64,000 bases of DNA, from contig JALNYN010000003.1 in the NCBI GenBank assembly GCA_023229825.1, positions 17,178-81,177 on the forward strand, given 5' to 3'. Under the pieces are notes generated by a model that was not told the DNA's origin, ran no database searches, and saw nothing but the letters and a program-made list of their open reading frames with translations. Positions 50,509-59,252 of this stretch are shown in pieces. Made by a program: the position numbers and the translations under genes. Source of the stretch: Minisyncoccota bacterium. GTDB lineage: Bacteria; Patescibacteriota; Minisyncoccia; Phycocordibacterales; CAIJYI01. Within the stretch, counting starts at the first letter, position 1. Each line of letters begins with the position of its first letter.

Positions 50509-51249
50509 ATGTCATATGAAGGACAAAATATCGAGTCTAAACCGTATTATTTCTCTATCATCGTCCCCGCGCACAATGAGGAAAAATACATCGGGGAAAC
50601 GCTTGAATGCGTACGTAAACTTGATTACCCGAAAGACTATTTCGAGGCTCTTGTCGTGGAGAACGGTTCGAGTGATCGCACTTATGAATTGGCGAAGCAA
50701 TTCGACGATAAAAACATTCGTACGATGAGCATTTCTCTGAAAGGAGTTTCGAGAGCGAAAAATTTTGCGCTTGGCGTTATACGCGCGAGCAGCGACTGGA
50801 TCATATACCTCGATGCCGATACGCATCTTAAACCATCATTCCTCACCGATCTTTCCGCCTTTCTCCGTAAAAATGAAAAACGAAATTTTGCCATCGGTAC
50901 GACGGCCGTGGAACCGATCGAAAACAAAAAATGGTATGCTTTGTTGTGGTTCCATCTCTACAATTGGGGGCACAAAAATACGAATACATCCTATTCCATT
51001 CAAATTGCCCGTGCTTCTTTGCGCAACAAAGCGCGATTCGACGAAACTATCACACTCGCGGAAGATCTGAAATATATCAAGGAGCTGCTCCCTTTCGGAA
51101 ATTTCTTTTATTTCGACACCGATGCCGTTTCAACATCCACGAGGCGTTTTGATGCGATCGGCTGGAATCTTCAATTCATCAAATGGAATTTTCATGCGCT
51201 CATGTTTAGCCTGTTCAAAAAAGCGCCGCAATATCCGGTGATCAGATAG
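50509..51249 (+). CDS. Family 2 glycosyltransferase
   Basis: 246 aa. IIVPAHNEEKYIGETLECV, VVENGSSDRTYELA and IIYLDADTHLKPSFL (DxD) define the GT-A catalytic domain. No membrane helix except a weak C-terminal one. TATAAT (50497-50502) is 6 nt before the ATG. It heads a four-gene group with DedA, a second glycosyltransferase and a hydrolase that probably builds or edits an envelope lipid or glycan. Confidence 0.9.
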   Translation: MSYEGQNIESKPYYFSIIVPAHNEEKYIGETLECVRKLDYPKDYFEALVVENGSSDRTYELAKQFDDKNIRTMSISLKGVSRAKNFALGVIRASSDWIIYLDADTHLKPSFLTDLSAFLRKNEKRNFAIGTTAVEPIENKKWYALLWFHLYNWGHKNTNTSYSIQIARASLRNKARFDETITLAEDLKYIKELLPFGNFFYFDTDAVSTSTRRFDAIGWNLQFIKWNFHALMFSLFKKAPQYPVIR

Positions 51250-51271
51250 ACACCGAACACCGGAATATTTT

Positions 51272-51940
51272 ATGATCAATATCCTCACCAGCACCATTGC
51301 AGACATGTCACTCTGGCTTTCGCTGCACGCAAACCTTGCGTACGCCATTCTGTTTTTCGGCTCATATTTCGAAACGGTAGTCGGACCGGGTTTTTTTATT
51401 TACGGCGAATTATTTTTCCTGCCGGGCGCCATTTTGGCCGGCGCGGGGTTTTTGAATATTTGGCTGGTGGCATTGGCTACGATATCCGGAGGTATTCTCG
51501 GAGACTATACGAGCTATGAAATAGGAAGAAAGCACGGGCATCGTATTTTCCGTTTCGGTAATAAATATTTTTCCCCCGAGAATCACGAAAAAGGAAAAGT
51601 CTTTTTTAAAAAACATGGTCCGAAGGCGATCTTTTTCGCACGCCTCCTTGGTCCGTTTTCGTGGATCACGCCGTTTTTTGCCGGCACATATGGAATTTCA
51701 CGCAGGACATTTTTCGCTTACAATATCCCGGGTGTTTTTGCGGGAATTGGAGAATTTCTCGTTGTAGGATATTTTTTCGGAACGAGCTATGGTGCGGCGC
51801 TCCAATTCATTCAACAGAAATTAGCGTACATCCTCGCCGCCCTCTTTGTTTTATTTTCAACCTATTATATTATTAAGAGAAACGATCCGGAGTTTTTCAT
51901 CAGACTTGGGATCGCGCTGCATTTGATCAAAAAAGACTAA
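51272..51940 (+). CDS. DedA-family membrane protein
   Basis: 222 aa. FGSYFETVVGPGFFIYGELF, GDYTSYEIGRKHGHRIF, and ARLLGPFSWITPFFAGTYGI are DedA motifs, with the conserved acidic residue and Arg. DedA proteins are lipid scramblase or flippase-like and affect undecaprenyl-phosphate recycling, which suits a place between two glycosyltransferases. Confidence 0.9.
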   Translation: MINILTSTIADMSLWLSLHANLAYAILFFGSYFETVVGPGFFIYGELFFLPGAILAGAGFLNIWLVALATISGGILGDYTSYEIGRKHGHRIFRFGNKYFSPENHEKGKVFFKKHGPKAIFFARLLGPFSWITPFFAGTYGISRRTFFAYNIPGVFAGIGEFLVVGYFFGTSYGAALQFIQQKLAYILAALFVLFSTYYIIKRNDPEFFIRLGIALHLIKKD

Positions 51941-51944
51941 TACT

Positions 51945-52667
51945 ATGGAAAACCCAAAAGTAAGCCTCATTATCTGCGCCTATAACGAAGAAAAATATAT
52001 CGGCGAATGCCTTGACCGCGCGATCAAAAGTTCCGGGGGGAAATTTTTTGAAATACTGGTCATCGACAACGCGAGCACTGACCGCACAAAAGAAACGGCG
52101 GAAATGCGCGCGGGCGTCCGCGTCATACGCGAAGAAAAGAAGGGGCTGACGCGCGCGAGGCAGCGCGGTTTTGAAGAATCAAAGGGAGATATTCTTGCGT
52201 ACATTGATTCTGATACGCATATGCCGGCAGGCTGGCTCGACACGGTGATGCGTGAGTTTGAGCGGGATGAAAAGCTCGCGGTATTGAGCGGACCCTACGT
52301 ATATTACGATATTTCGAAATGGCAGCAATTTCTCGTGAAATTATACTGGTACGTTCTTGCTGTGCCGATCTATTGGATCGTCGGTTACATGACCGTCGGC
52401 GGAAATTTTGCCATCAAAAAAGATGTATTGAAAAAAATGAACGGGTTCGATACGACGATAGAATTTTATGGCGAAGACACGAACATCGCAAGGCGCGCGC
52501 ATCAATTCGGATACGTAAAATTCAAACCGAATTTCATTATGTATACCTCCGGACGCCGTCTCACCGGACAAGGAGTTTGTTCGACCACTACCGCCTACAT
52601 GCTGAATTACATTTCAGAAGCGTTCTTTCACAAACCCGCTACGAAAGAATATACGGATATCAGGTAA
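51945..52667 (+). CDS. Family 2 glycosyltransferase
   Basis: 240 aa. SLIICAYNEEKYIGECLDRA, LVIDNASTDRTKET and ILAYIDSDTHMPAGWLDTV (DxD), and a later FYGEDTNIARRAHQFG (ED of the acceptor site). Starts 4 nt after the DedA stop. The hydrophobic stretch FLVKLYWYVLAVPIYWIVGY may touch the membrane. Confidence 0.9.
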   Translation: MENPKVSLIICAYNEEKYIGECLDRAIKSSGGKFFEILVIDNASTDRTKETAEMRAGVRVIREEKKGLTRARQRGFEESKGDILAYIDSDTHMPAGWLDTVMREFERDEKLAVLSGPYVYYDISKWQQFLVKLYWYVLAVPIYWIVGYMTVGGNFAIKKDVLKKMNGFDTTIEFYGEDTNIARRAHQFGYVKFKPNFIMYTSGRRLTGQGVCSTTTAYMLNYISEAFFHKPATKEYTDIR

Positions 52668-52677
52668 ATTAAAAACC

Positions 52678-53625
52678 ATGCCGGAAAATTTTCCCATTCA
52701 AAAGATCAATGAGAACAAAGAGCTGCCGAAAAAATATGCAAGCCCCGAAGATCAGTTCTCTCGCCCGAAGCGGATCCGAGTCGGCACGGAAGATGTCGAT
52801 GTATACGATGTGAGTCCGGAAAATACCAAAACCGATATTCCGACGGTGTTCGCTCCCGGTTTTTCGGGCACGCCCATGTTTCATCAGCAGAATATTATTG
52901 AACTGGCTAAAGCCGGACGCAGGATCATTTCGGTAGATTCGCCTCACGGCTTAAAAAACCACATGGTTCCGGAAGAAAAGAACGGAGAATATTCCAACGT
53001 GGAACTGGCAAAACTTTCTGCGGTGATCGAGGCTTTAAAAGAGCTCCAGATCGATAAAACGGATGTCGTGGGACACTCCGAAGGCGGATTATATATGGCG
53101 CTTGCCGCCTATCTTTATCCCGAGAGATTTCGCAATATGGTGCTCGTATGCCCTGCCGGTATGATCGGGAAAGATAATCTGTTCGAACTCGTAAAAAGAA
53201 ATACGGAAAAGCTCTCGGCGCAAAGGCAAAGCGAATCGGCGCGGACGGATGAAGACCGGCTGGCGGAACCGTTGAGAGATAGTCGAATTCCGCTCAATGT
53301 TCTGCTTTCGAACATCCCGCGTTCGCTCAGCTCGGCAAAAGCGATATCGGAATCCGATATTATCGACATGCTGAAAGAACTGAAGCAAAAGGGCATCAAT
53401 GTATCCGTTGTTCACGGCGTTGACGATAAAGTATTCCCCATGGAGAGAGTGCAGCGCGAAACGGATGCGGATACCGTCACGGGATTTTATTCCGTACAGG
53501 GCGGACACAATGATATCTATCTGACGCCGAAACAATATACGGCGGCAATAGATGCGGCGCTTGATGCGTTGGAAAACAAGTCCCGCGCGGACGATTCTTC
53601 AAAAAATATCGATCCGGCCGAATAG
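52678..53625 (+). CDS. Alpha/beta hydrolase
   Basis: 315 aa. Nucleophile elbow VGHSEGG, acid in VVHGVDDKVFPMERV and His in VQGGHNDIYL. PTVFAPGFSGTPMFH gives the oxyanion region. Substrate unknown; last gene of the envelope group, 10 nt after the glycosyltransferase. Confidence 0.88.
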   Translation: MPENFPIQKINENKELPKKYASPEDQFSRPKRIRVGTEDVDVYDVSPENTKTDIPTVFAPGFSGTPMFHQQNIIELAKAGRRIISVDSPHGLKNHMVPEEKNGEYSNVELAKLSAVIEALKELQIDKTDVVGHSEGGLYMALAAYLYPERFRNMVLVCPAGMIGKDNLFELVKRNTEKLSAQRQSESARTDEDRLAEPLRDSRIPLNVLLSNIPRSLSSAKAISESDIIDMLKELKQKGINVSVVHGVDDKVFPMERVQRETDADTVTGFYSVQGGHNDIYLTPKQYTAAIDAALDALENKSRADDSSKNIDPAE

Positions 53626-53635
53626 ATATAAAAAA

Positions 53636-53654
53636 GCCGACTTTTACAGTCGGC
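53636..53654. terminator. Terminator between convergent genes
   Basis: GCCGAC / GTCGGC with 7-nt loop; T6 on the minus-strand side. Confidence 0.85.
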
Positions 53655-53661
53655 TTGTCGT

Positions 53662-53925
53662 TCACGCGTGATGTTTGGCTTTCTCTTGATCGAACTCTTC
53701 GTAAAGACAGGCCGCCAAAGCCCGAAGTTCATTTTCTTCTTTTCTTTTTTCATCGGCGATTTCCACCGCACATATCCATCTATGTTTGACCGGGATCTCT
53801 TGATAATCCAGGACCGCTTCATAGCGATTCAAATAAATACACGAAGCCTTCTCTTGTCCCATGTTTACTCGATGCCTGTTCAGCACCAATTGTTGCATCG
53901 GACTCAATTTTTTACTATCACTCAT
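53662..53925 (-). CDS. Hypothetical small protein, paralogue A
   Basis: 87 aa, helical: LSPMQQLVLNRHRVNMGQEK, YLNRYEAVLDYQEIP, and EIADEKRKEENELRAL. It shares this whole pattern with the next gene (MEQLLLEKHRLQIGLEK, YLNSHEAVLEYDQIP, EIADQKRKEIANLRKM). GAGGA precedes the ATG. Function unknown. Confidence 0.7.
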   Translation of the reverse strand: MSDSKKLSPMQQLVLNRHRVNMGQEKASCIYLNRYEAVLDYQEIPVKHRWICAVEIADEKRKEENELRALAACLYEEFDQEKAKHHA

Positions 53926-53975
53926 TTCTCTTTCCTCATTTATTGTTTAAGAACAATTCGTAATGCTGTTTTTGG

Positions 53976-54236
53976 TCAGACGCGATGCCTTTTGGTCTGG
54001 CCTTTGATCTCTTCAAGAAGTTCTACCATCTTTCGCAGGTTCGCAATTTCCTTCCTCTTTTGATCGGCGATCTCTGTCGCAAACACCCACTTGTTTCCGG
54101 AAGGTATTTGGTCATATTCCAAAACCGCCTCATGGCTGTTCAGGTAATCATCCGTACATTTTTCAAGCCCGATCTGCAGGCGGTGTTTTTCCAAGAGCAA
54201 TTGTTCCATCGGATTTAATTTGTAGCAATTAGCCAT
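53976..54236 (-). CDS. Hypothetical small protein, paralogue B
   Basis: 86 aa from the ATG with GGAG 9 nt upstream (an ATG five codons further up lacks a site). About 45% similar by eye to the downstream gene, so they arose by tandem duplication. No domain recognised. Confidence 0.65.
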   Translation of the reverse strand: MANCYKLNPMEQLLLEKHRLQIGLEKCTDDYLNSHEAVLEYDQIPSGNKWVFATEIADQKRKEIANLRKMVELLEEIKGQTKRHRV

Positions 54237-54541
54237 CTCAATTTTCTCCATTCACATAAAGAACTAAACTTCAGTATAACACAAAATACAAAACTTTGCA
54301 AACTCTACCGAGGACGCCACCTCCTGAAGAAAGGAAAACCCGGAGTAAGATCAATAAACTCTGGATTCCCGCCTGCGCGGGAATGACGGCGGGAGAAACA
54401 ATTCCGCCCGAGCTTATAACTTGGAAATTACTTGTTCTGCGCAGCTTTTAGCGAAGCAGGAGAAATTGAAAATTTTTATCCACATGAAAAAACCGGGGCG
54501 ACATCCGTACCCTTTTTCATTTTTCATTTTTCCTTTTTAAT
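54237..54541. other. Gene-free stretch with an R2-like repeat
   Basis: Contains CTGGATTCCCGCCTGCGCGG / GGGAATGACGGCGGG (about 54361-54395), a piece CTTTTAGCGAAGCAG similar to one at 42940, and an AT-rich run before the purD-like stop. No gene seen. Confidence 0.5.
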
Positions 54542-55900
54542 TTATAGGAGTCCCCACGCTTGCATTTCGTCGCTTTCTGTTCCCCATTTCAAACCGATAT
54601 CGGTGCGGTAGAACATGTTCTGCAGAATGATATTTTCAATGCGATGGTACGCTTCTTTTCTTGCGCCTTCCACGGTGTTGCTTGATCCTGTGACGATGAG
54701 CGCGTACCCGGCATCGCCGGTGAGTTTCCAGTCGCCGTCTTCCAACCTGACATCGCCCAAATGGACGCCGTTCATGTTGGGTTTTTTAAAAACGATGGAT
54801 GTCCCTTTGTATATATTGTACTGCTCTTTGTCGTAATACGGGAAAGGAGGAACGGCGACAACGATCCCAACCTGAAAGCCTTTGTGGGTTTTGAGTTTAT
54901 AATCTTCACCTTTCGCGAGCGCGTACAAAAATTCACCCCATGGACTCTGGACGCCTTCGATCATAATACTGATCGTGGGATACCCGAAGCGCGTGGTAAA
55001 TTCGAGCGGATATATCCCCTTCCCATTAACAATGCAGTTGATGTCGATACAGCCGACATATTTGCTTTCGCGAAGACGGTCCTGCATGCGAAGCAAAGTG
55101 GATTTAAAGAAATTATTCGTTTCATCCCAATACATGAGCGTTCCCATTTCTCCCGTATACGGACCGATATCTCCGGGAAAGAGTTTTTTGTGTTCGAAAT
55201 TTATGTTGATCGGATAGATGAAATCATGCCCGTTGAAAAATGCGCTTACGGCAACCTCGACGCCGGTGGCGAATTTTTGCAGCTGGAACCTCTTGATCTT
55301 TTCCGACCAGCTTTCCTGATTGTGCTTCATAACGGCGAGAATATCCTTACCGTCATCCTCCTGTCCGAGAAAGAGCAGACTTTTGAGATACCAGTCGAGC
55401 GTTTCTTCACCTGAGGGCTTGAACACGTAGCGCATCGGATGCGTCTCAATGAATTGTATTCCCTCATTGAAGTCCTCGAATTCCCAGTGAGGGAGGACGG
55501 TCATACCGGCTTTTTTCATTTCGGTTTGTCCGAACTCGCGATCCGTTTCGAGTTTGTCGGTATACGCACTTCCTCCCACCACCAACTTTCCTTTTCGGCG
55601 CAAATCGTCGGCCAGAGCACCGCGCCCGCAGCTGTCGATGACTATCACGTCCGCCCAATCGACAAAGGTCGCCCACTCGTCGATCTTTTCCACAAATCCG
55701 TCCGCGATATCTTTCGATTCATTTTCGCGGATATACATTTTCACTTCGTTGCCTTCTTTTTGCAATTGCCAAGCAAGGTCGACCGCGAGTGCCTCGACAC
55801 TGATAAAAAGAAATTTTTTGGGTGAAACATTTTGCTTTTTTCCATTCCCGTTTTCTTCGGACGCTGCGCTCGGCTCGACGCCATTTTGGTTGTTGTTCAT
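54542..55900 (-). CDS. Phosphoribosylamine-glycine ligase-like ATP-grasp protein (PurD-like)
   Basis: 452 aa. Asn/Gly-rich N-terminal tail (1-27), then a Rossmann-like preATP domain (FLFISVEALAVDLAWQLQKE), ATP-grasp (YVFKPSGEETLDWY, FATGVEVAVSAFFNG) and a C-terminal domain (YALIVTGSSNTVEGARKEAY) in the GARS order. PurD joins phosphoribosylamine and glycine. Sequence is divergent from standard PurD, so another ligase of the same superfamily is possible. TATAAT is 6 nt before the ATG. Confidence 0.75.
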   Translation of the reverse strand: MNNNQNGVEPSAASEENGNGKKQNVSPKKFLFISVEALAVDLAWQLQKEGNEVKMYIRENESKDIADGFVEKIDEWATFVDWADVIVIDSCGRGALADDLRRKGKLVVGGSAYTDKLETDREFGQTEMKKAGMTVLPHWEFEDFNEGIQFIETHPMRYVFKPSGEETLDWYLKSLLFLGQEDDGKDILAVMKHNQESWSEKIKRFQLQKFATGVEVAVSAFFNGHDFIYPININFEHKKLFPGDIGPYTGEMGTLMYWDETNNFFKSTLLRMQDRLRESKYVGCIDINCIVNGKGIYPLEFTTRFGYPTISIMIEGVQSPWGEFLYALAKGEDYKLKTHKGFQVGIVVAVPPFPYYDKEQYNIYKGTSIVFKKPNMNGVHLGDVRLEDGDWKLTGDAGYALIVTGSSNTVEGARKEAYHRIENIILQNMFYRTDIGLKWGTESDEMQAWGLL

Positions 55901-56011
55901 CTTTGTATTATACGCTGCTCAAGATTTTACAAAAGATTGACAAACATATTACATTATGGTAACATGAAGTCAGACATAAATTTTCGACAATGAATCTAGA
56001 GAGGAAACATC

Positions 56012-56206
56012 ATGAAAGCGAAAATCGTTGAAACAGAAAACAAAGCGATCCGAGAATGGATCATTCGGCATTACTATATCTTTACGATCATGGCCGTAGT
56101 CATCGGCTGTGCGATCTCACCCGCTACCGGCGTTGCCACGCTTTTTATTGTATTGCCGCTGCATATTATTGGAGAATATTTCCATTGGCAAGATTACGGT
56201 TTATAA
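56012..56206 (+). CDS. Small membrane protein
   Basis: 64 aa with two short hydrophobic segments (YYIFTIMAVVIGCAISPATG, VATLFIVLPLHIIGEYF). GAGAGGAAA before the ATG, terminator just after. Unknown function. Confidence 0.65.
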   Translation: MKAKIVETENKAIREWIIRHYYIFTIMAVVIGCAISPATGVATLFIVLPLHIIGEYFHWQDYGL

Positions 56207-56221
56207 AGACGTTCAATTTCG

Positions 56222-56252
56222 AAATTCCGGACAAGCGTGTCCGGAATTTTTT
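56222..56252 (+). terminator. Terminator
   Basis: AAATTCCGGACA / TGTCCGGAATTT, loop AGCG, T6. Confidence 0.92.
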
Positions 56253-56319
56253 CTTGACCTTCTTGGTCGATTTCGGTACTGTTACTAATGGATTCATTTC
56301 GTACCTATGGAGGTGTCTT

Positions 56320-56835
56320 ATGAAATTACGCGGTTTCTTGCAAACCTCTTCACTCTATTCTAAAGAATTGATTGATGATAATATCCCGCTGGCTCGCTTT
56401 TCCAGCATCAAGGCCGACGAACGGTCATCGGGTCTTATCCTTCCGCCCGATCCGATGGAAAATTTCGCTGTTAAATTTTTGGGGCCAAGAAATTCCGATC
56501 TCAAAATTATGGTCTCCGGCGTAAGCAATTTGGAAAAGGACCTGCGAGAGATCGTGCTCGAATACAACGAACACGGCTGGCGTCCGCTTCACTTTCTCGT
56601 CCTCGATTATTTCTGCGAAAAATATCAATTGGAACTCGATATCGTTCATCACGAAAGCGAGCTGATAAGAAAAGCGGCTCCGTTCGCTTCCCTTCAAGTT
56701 TTTCGGACCATTCTGTCCGGAAATTGGGAACCGCCCCCAGCTCGCAGAGTGCCAAAAAATGAGCACTGCCAGAAAAATATCGAAGGAAAACAGTATCCAC
56801 ATATACCAGCACGACCGTGGTGTGAAGAAGAATAA
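56320..56835 (+). CDS. Hypothetical protein
   Basis: 171 aa. GGAGGT 7 nt before this ATG fixes the start even though the frame is open upstream. Soluble, with LREIVLEYNEHGWRPLHFLV and DIVHHESELIRKAAPF; Pro-rich C-terminus. No known domain. Followed by a strong terminator. Confidence 0.65.
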   Translation: MKLRGFLQTSSLYSKELIDDNIPLARFSSIKADERSSGLILPPDPMENFAVKFLGPRNSDLKIMVSGVSNLEKDLREIVLEYNEHGWRPLHFLVLDYFCEKYQLELDIVHHESELIRKAAPFASLQVFRTILSGNWEPPPARRVPKNEHCQKNIEGKQYPHIPARPWCEEE

Positions 56836-56854
56836 TAGAAATACAAGAAGACAC

Positions 56855-56882
56855 GAGGCTCTGGAAATGAGCCTCTTTTTTT
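56855..56882 (+). terminator. Terminator
   Basis: GAGGCTC / GAGCCTC, 7-nt loop, T8. Confidence 0.92.
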
Positions 56883-57001
56883 GTCCCGTCATTATAAAGC
56901 TAACACCTAAAACCTAACAGCTAAAAGCTCGTTTCGTTATCCCCACATTTTCCACCCTTTGCTATTCCCCTGCCTTATATTTCCCGTGATACAATGAACG
57001 T

Positions 57002-58393
57002 ATGTCACAGAAACAAAACGGTGCATTTCGAATCCCGCCACAGAGCATTGAAGCCGAGAAGGCTTTGCTCGGCTCGATCATGCTGCGGCCCGAAGCGCTC
57101 TACGACATCATGGATTTTCTCCGGCATGAGTCTTTTTATGCGGAAAAGCATCGCATTATTTTTCAGGCGATCATGGATCTTTTCGGCAAACACGAGCCGA
57201 TCGACATGCTTTCCCTTTCCAACCGCCTCAAAGAGAAAAATTTTCTCGACAGCATCGGCGGCAGTTCTTATCTCGCGGAGCTGGTGAATACCGTTCCGTC
57301 TTCAGCGAACGCGAAGCACTATGCGGACACGGTTCAGAAAAAACACGTTTTGCGCAGTTTGATCGATGCATCGAATCGCGTTTCCGAATTCGGATACAAT
57401 GAAGCGGAAGAATTGGATTTTACGCTTGACAAATGCGAGAAAGAAATTTTTGCGGTCACCTCGATGACCTCCACGCAAAAATTTTATACCATGAAAGAAA
57501 CGCTGGACGGCGCATGGGAACGGCTCGATCGACTGACAAAATCGGGCGATGGACTGCGCGGAGTTTCCACCGGTTTTCGCGGTATCGACAACAAGCTCGC
57601 CGGTTTTCAGAAATCCGATCTCATCATTCTTGCTGCTCGTCCTTCCATGGGTAAGACGTCGCTCGCTCTCGACATCGCCCGGCAGTCCGCACTGCATCAC
57701 GGCACGCCGATCTGTTTCTTTTCTCTCGAAATGAGCGCCCAGCAGCTTGTCGACCGCATGCTCTCGTCGGAGGCGCGCGTCGATTCATGGAAGATCCGCA
57801 CGGGTGCGAAAAATATTACCGACGATGAATTCTCCCAGATCCGCGACGCTCTCGGCCGCCTTTCCAAAGCGCCGATATTCATCGACGATCAGGCTGGTAA
57901 CAATATCATTAAAATGCGCTCGACCGCGCGGCGCATCAAAAGCGAACACGGGCTCGGACTTATCGTTGTGGACTATCTCCAGCTCATGGCGCCTTCGCGC
58001 GCGAGCGACAATATGGTTCAGCAGGTGACGGAGATCTCGCGCGGATTGAAACAGCTCGCACGCGAACTCGACGTACCGGTACTTGCTCTCTCTCAGCTGA
58101 ACCGCGCCGTTGAACAGCGAGGCGGCAAACCGAGACTTTCCGACCTTCGCGATTCCGGTTCCATCGAACAGGACGCCGACGTGGTGATCTTCATCCACCG
58201 CGAGCAAAATGACGACGGCGCCGGCAAAAAACAAGCTGCTGAGATTCTGATCGAAAAACACAGAAATGGCGCTACGGGAAAAGTGGACCTCTTCTTCGAC
58301 AGCGAGAAAACAACCTTCCTTGATCTCGACGAGAACATGGCGGTCCCCGCCGGAATGGGTATGGCAAGGAAGGATGATTTTGATGGATTTTAA
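57002..58393 (+). CDS. dnaB: Replicative DNA helicase DnaB
   Basis: 463 aa. N-terminal DnaB domain (IPPQSIEAEKALLGSIMLRP), RecA-like domain with Walker A AARPSMGKTSLALDIA, Walker B LIVVDYLQLM, and LSQLNRAVEQRGGKPRLSDL, then LRDSGSIEQDADVVIFIHRE. No intein. The hexamer unwinds DNA at the fork. TACAAT (56990-56995) is 6 nt before the ATG. Confidence 0.96.
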   Translation: MSQKQNGAFRIPPQSIEAEKALLGSIMLRPEALYDIMDFLRHESFYAEKHRIIFQAIMDLFGKHEPIDMLSLSNRLKEKNFLDSIGGSSYLAELVNTVPSSANAKHYADTVQKKHVLRSLIDASNRVSEFGYNEAEELDFTLDKCEKEIFAVTSMTSTQKFYTMKETLDGAWERLDRLTKSGDGLRGVSTGFRGIDNKLAGFQKSDLIILAARPSMGKTSLALDIARQSALHHGTPICFFSLEMSAQQLVDRMLSSEARVDSWKIRTGAKNITDDEFSQIRDALGRLSKAPIFIDDQAGNNIIKMRSTARRIKSEHGLGLIVVDYLQLMAPSRASDNMVQQVTEISRGLKQLARELDVPVLALSQLNRAVEQRGGKPRLSDLRDSGSIEQDADVVIFIHREQNDDGAGKKQAAEILIEKHRNGATGKVDLFFDSEKTTFLDLDENMAVPAGMGMARKDDFDGF

Positions 58394-58396
58394 ACG

Positions 58397-58434
58397 GAGT
58401 CGAGAATAGAAAATAGAGAATTGAGAATAGAAAA
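58397..58434. repeat. R4 arm
   Basis: GAGAATAGAAAATAGAGAAT then TGAGAATAGAAAA. The inverse arm lies at about 59362-59400, so the pair brackets two small genes and the R1 repeats between. Confidence 0.65.
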
Positions 58435-58462
58435 AAGGCATACCGGTTAAGATATGCCTTGA
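58434..58462 (-). terminator. Terminator for the 52-aa gene
   Basis: AAGGCATA / TATGCCTT, 10-nt loop, T6 on the minus strand. Confidence 0.85.
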
Positions 58463-58477
58463 GGTGAAAAGATTATT

Positions 58478-58636
58478 CTATTCTTTGTAAACCATCCATA
58501 AACCTATCAAAAATGTAACAACAAGGCCTATCGCGGCAAACAACACCATAACGATATTGTGGCTAACGGCGCCTGTTACAAGTAGAAAGCCAAAAAGCAC
58601 CAGAACAGCCACGATTATTTTATCTTTCATTTTCAT
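58478..58636 (-). CDS. Small two-helix membrane protein (52 aa)
   Basis: Begins MKMKDKIIVAVLVLFGFLLV; second helix VMVLFAAIGLVVTFLIGLWM. AGGGGA lies upstream of the ATG and a terminator follows the stop. Unknown family. Confidence 0.65.
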   Translation of the reverse strand: MKMKDKIIVAVLVLFGFLLVTGAVSHNIVMVLFAAIGLVVTFLIGLWMVYKE

Positions 58637-58719
58637 CTTATTTCCCCTTTCTTTTCATTGTTTAACATTAAAAAAATTATTTGTCAAGCACGTAATAAAC
58701 CATCAATATTCGTCATTTC

Positions 58720-58856
58720 CGCCGGACGGGGGTTGCACCCCCGTTCATGACGTTTGTATAAAAGCAACCGACGCCGAAAAACTTGAGATTCGAAATTAGT
58801 CTCGTATGCGGCATAATCCAAACGTTTCGGACGGGGGTGCAACCCCCGTCCGGCGA
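58720..58856. repeat. R1 composite
   Basis: Left hairpin GCCGGACGGGGGTTGCACCC..., right hairpin CCAAACGTTTCGGACGGGGG...CCCCCGTCCGGCGA, with an AT-rich core between. Confidence 0.8.
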
Positions 58857-58874
58857 CAAAAAACGCGAACAGGA

Positions 58875-58900
58875 AAGGCGTACCGTGAACGATACGCCTT
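58875..58900 (-). terminator. Hairpin after the 59070 gene
   Basis: AAGGCGTA / TACGCCTT with 10-nt loop, the same form as the hairpin at 58434. Confidence 0.7.
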
Positions 58901-58911
58901 ATAAAAATCAT

Positions 58912-59070
58912 TTATATATTTAATACTGAGGTCGTCACGTAAGTTGCGGCCAACCCTCCGCCGCCGGTGATGATGGCGACAGAACTATTCGCGGCCAATC
59001 CGCAAAAAAGAACTGCAACAAAAGACATTCCGACGATACATAAAACTTTTTTCGTTATCTCGAATTTCAT
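58912..59070 (-). CDS. Small glycine-rich membrane protein (52 aa)
   Basis: Begins MKFEITKKVLCIVGMSFVAV and ends ATYVTTSVLNI, with a GGGG turn between two hydrophobic segments. AAGGAG 7 nt before the ATG; hairpin after the stop. The DNA of its 3' end resembles CRISPR spacer 1 (16 of 19 bases). Function unknown. Confidence 0.65.
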   Translation of the reverse strand: MKFEITKKVLCIVGMSFVAVLFCGLAANSSVAIITGGGGLAATYVTTSVLNI

Positions 59071-59210
59071 TTCGTTTCTCCTTCTGTTAACAAATCCTTA
59101 CATCATTAGAATATTTCCTTGTCAAAAAAAGACAAGTAACCAATAACATAGCTTAATGATGATCGCATTAAGCGATTCAAAATATTCGCATATATGATAT
59201 AATCCAAATG

Positions 59211-59252
59211 TCGTCGCCGGACGGGGTTTATAACCCCGTTCATGATGTTTGG
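59211..59252. repeat. R1 hairpin, followed by an R2-like repeat and an R4 arm
   Basis: CGCCGGACGGGGTTTATAACC / CCGTTCATGATGTTTGG. The rest of the 59071-59405 gap holds CTGGATTCCCCTGTTC / AGGGGAATGACG (59312-59346) and TTCTATTTTCCATTCTCAAT (59362 on). No gene. Confidence 0.7.

Noticed and set aside
58925..58943. Self-targeting by CRISPR spacer 1
   Set aside because: Several mismatches and no TTTV PAM on the correct side; kept only as a hint of homology.
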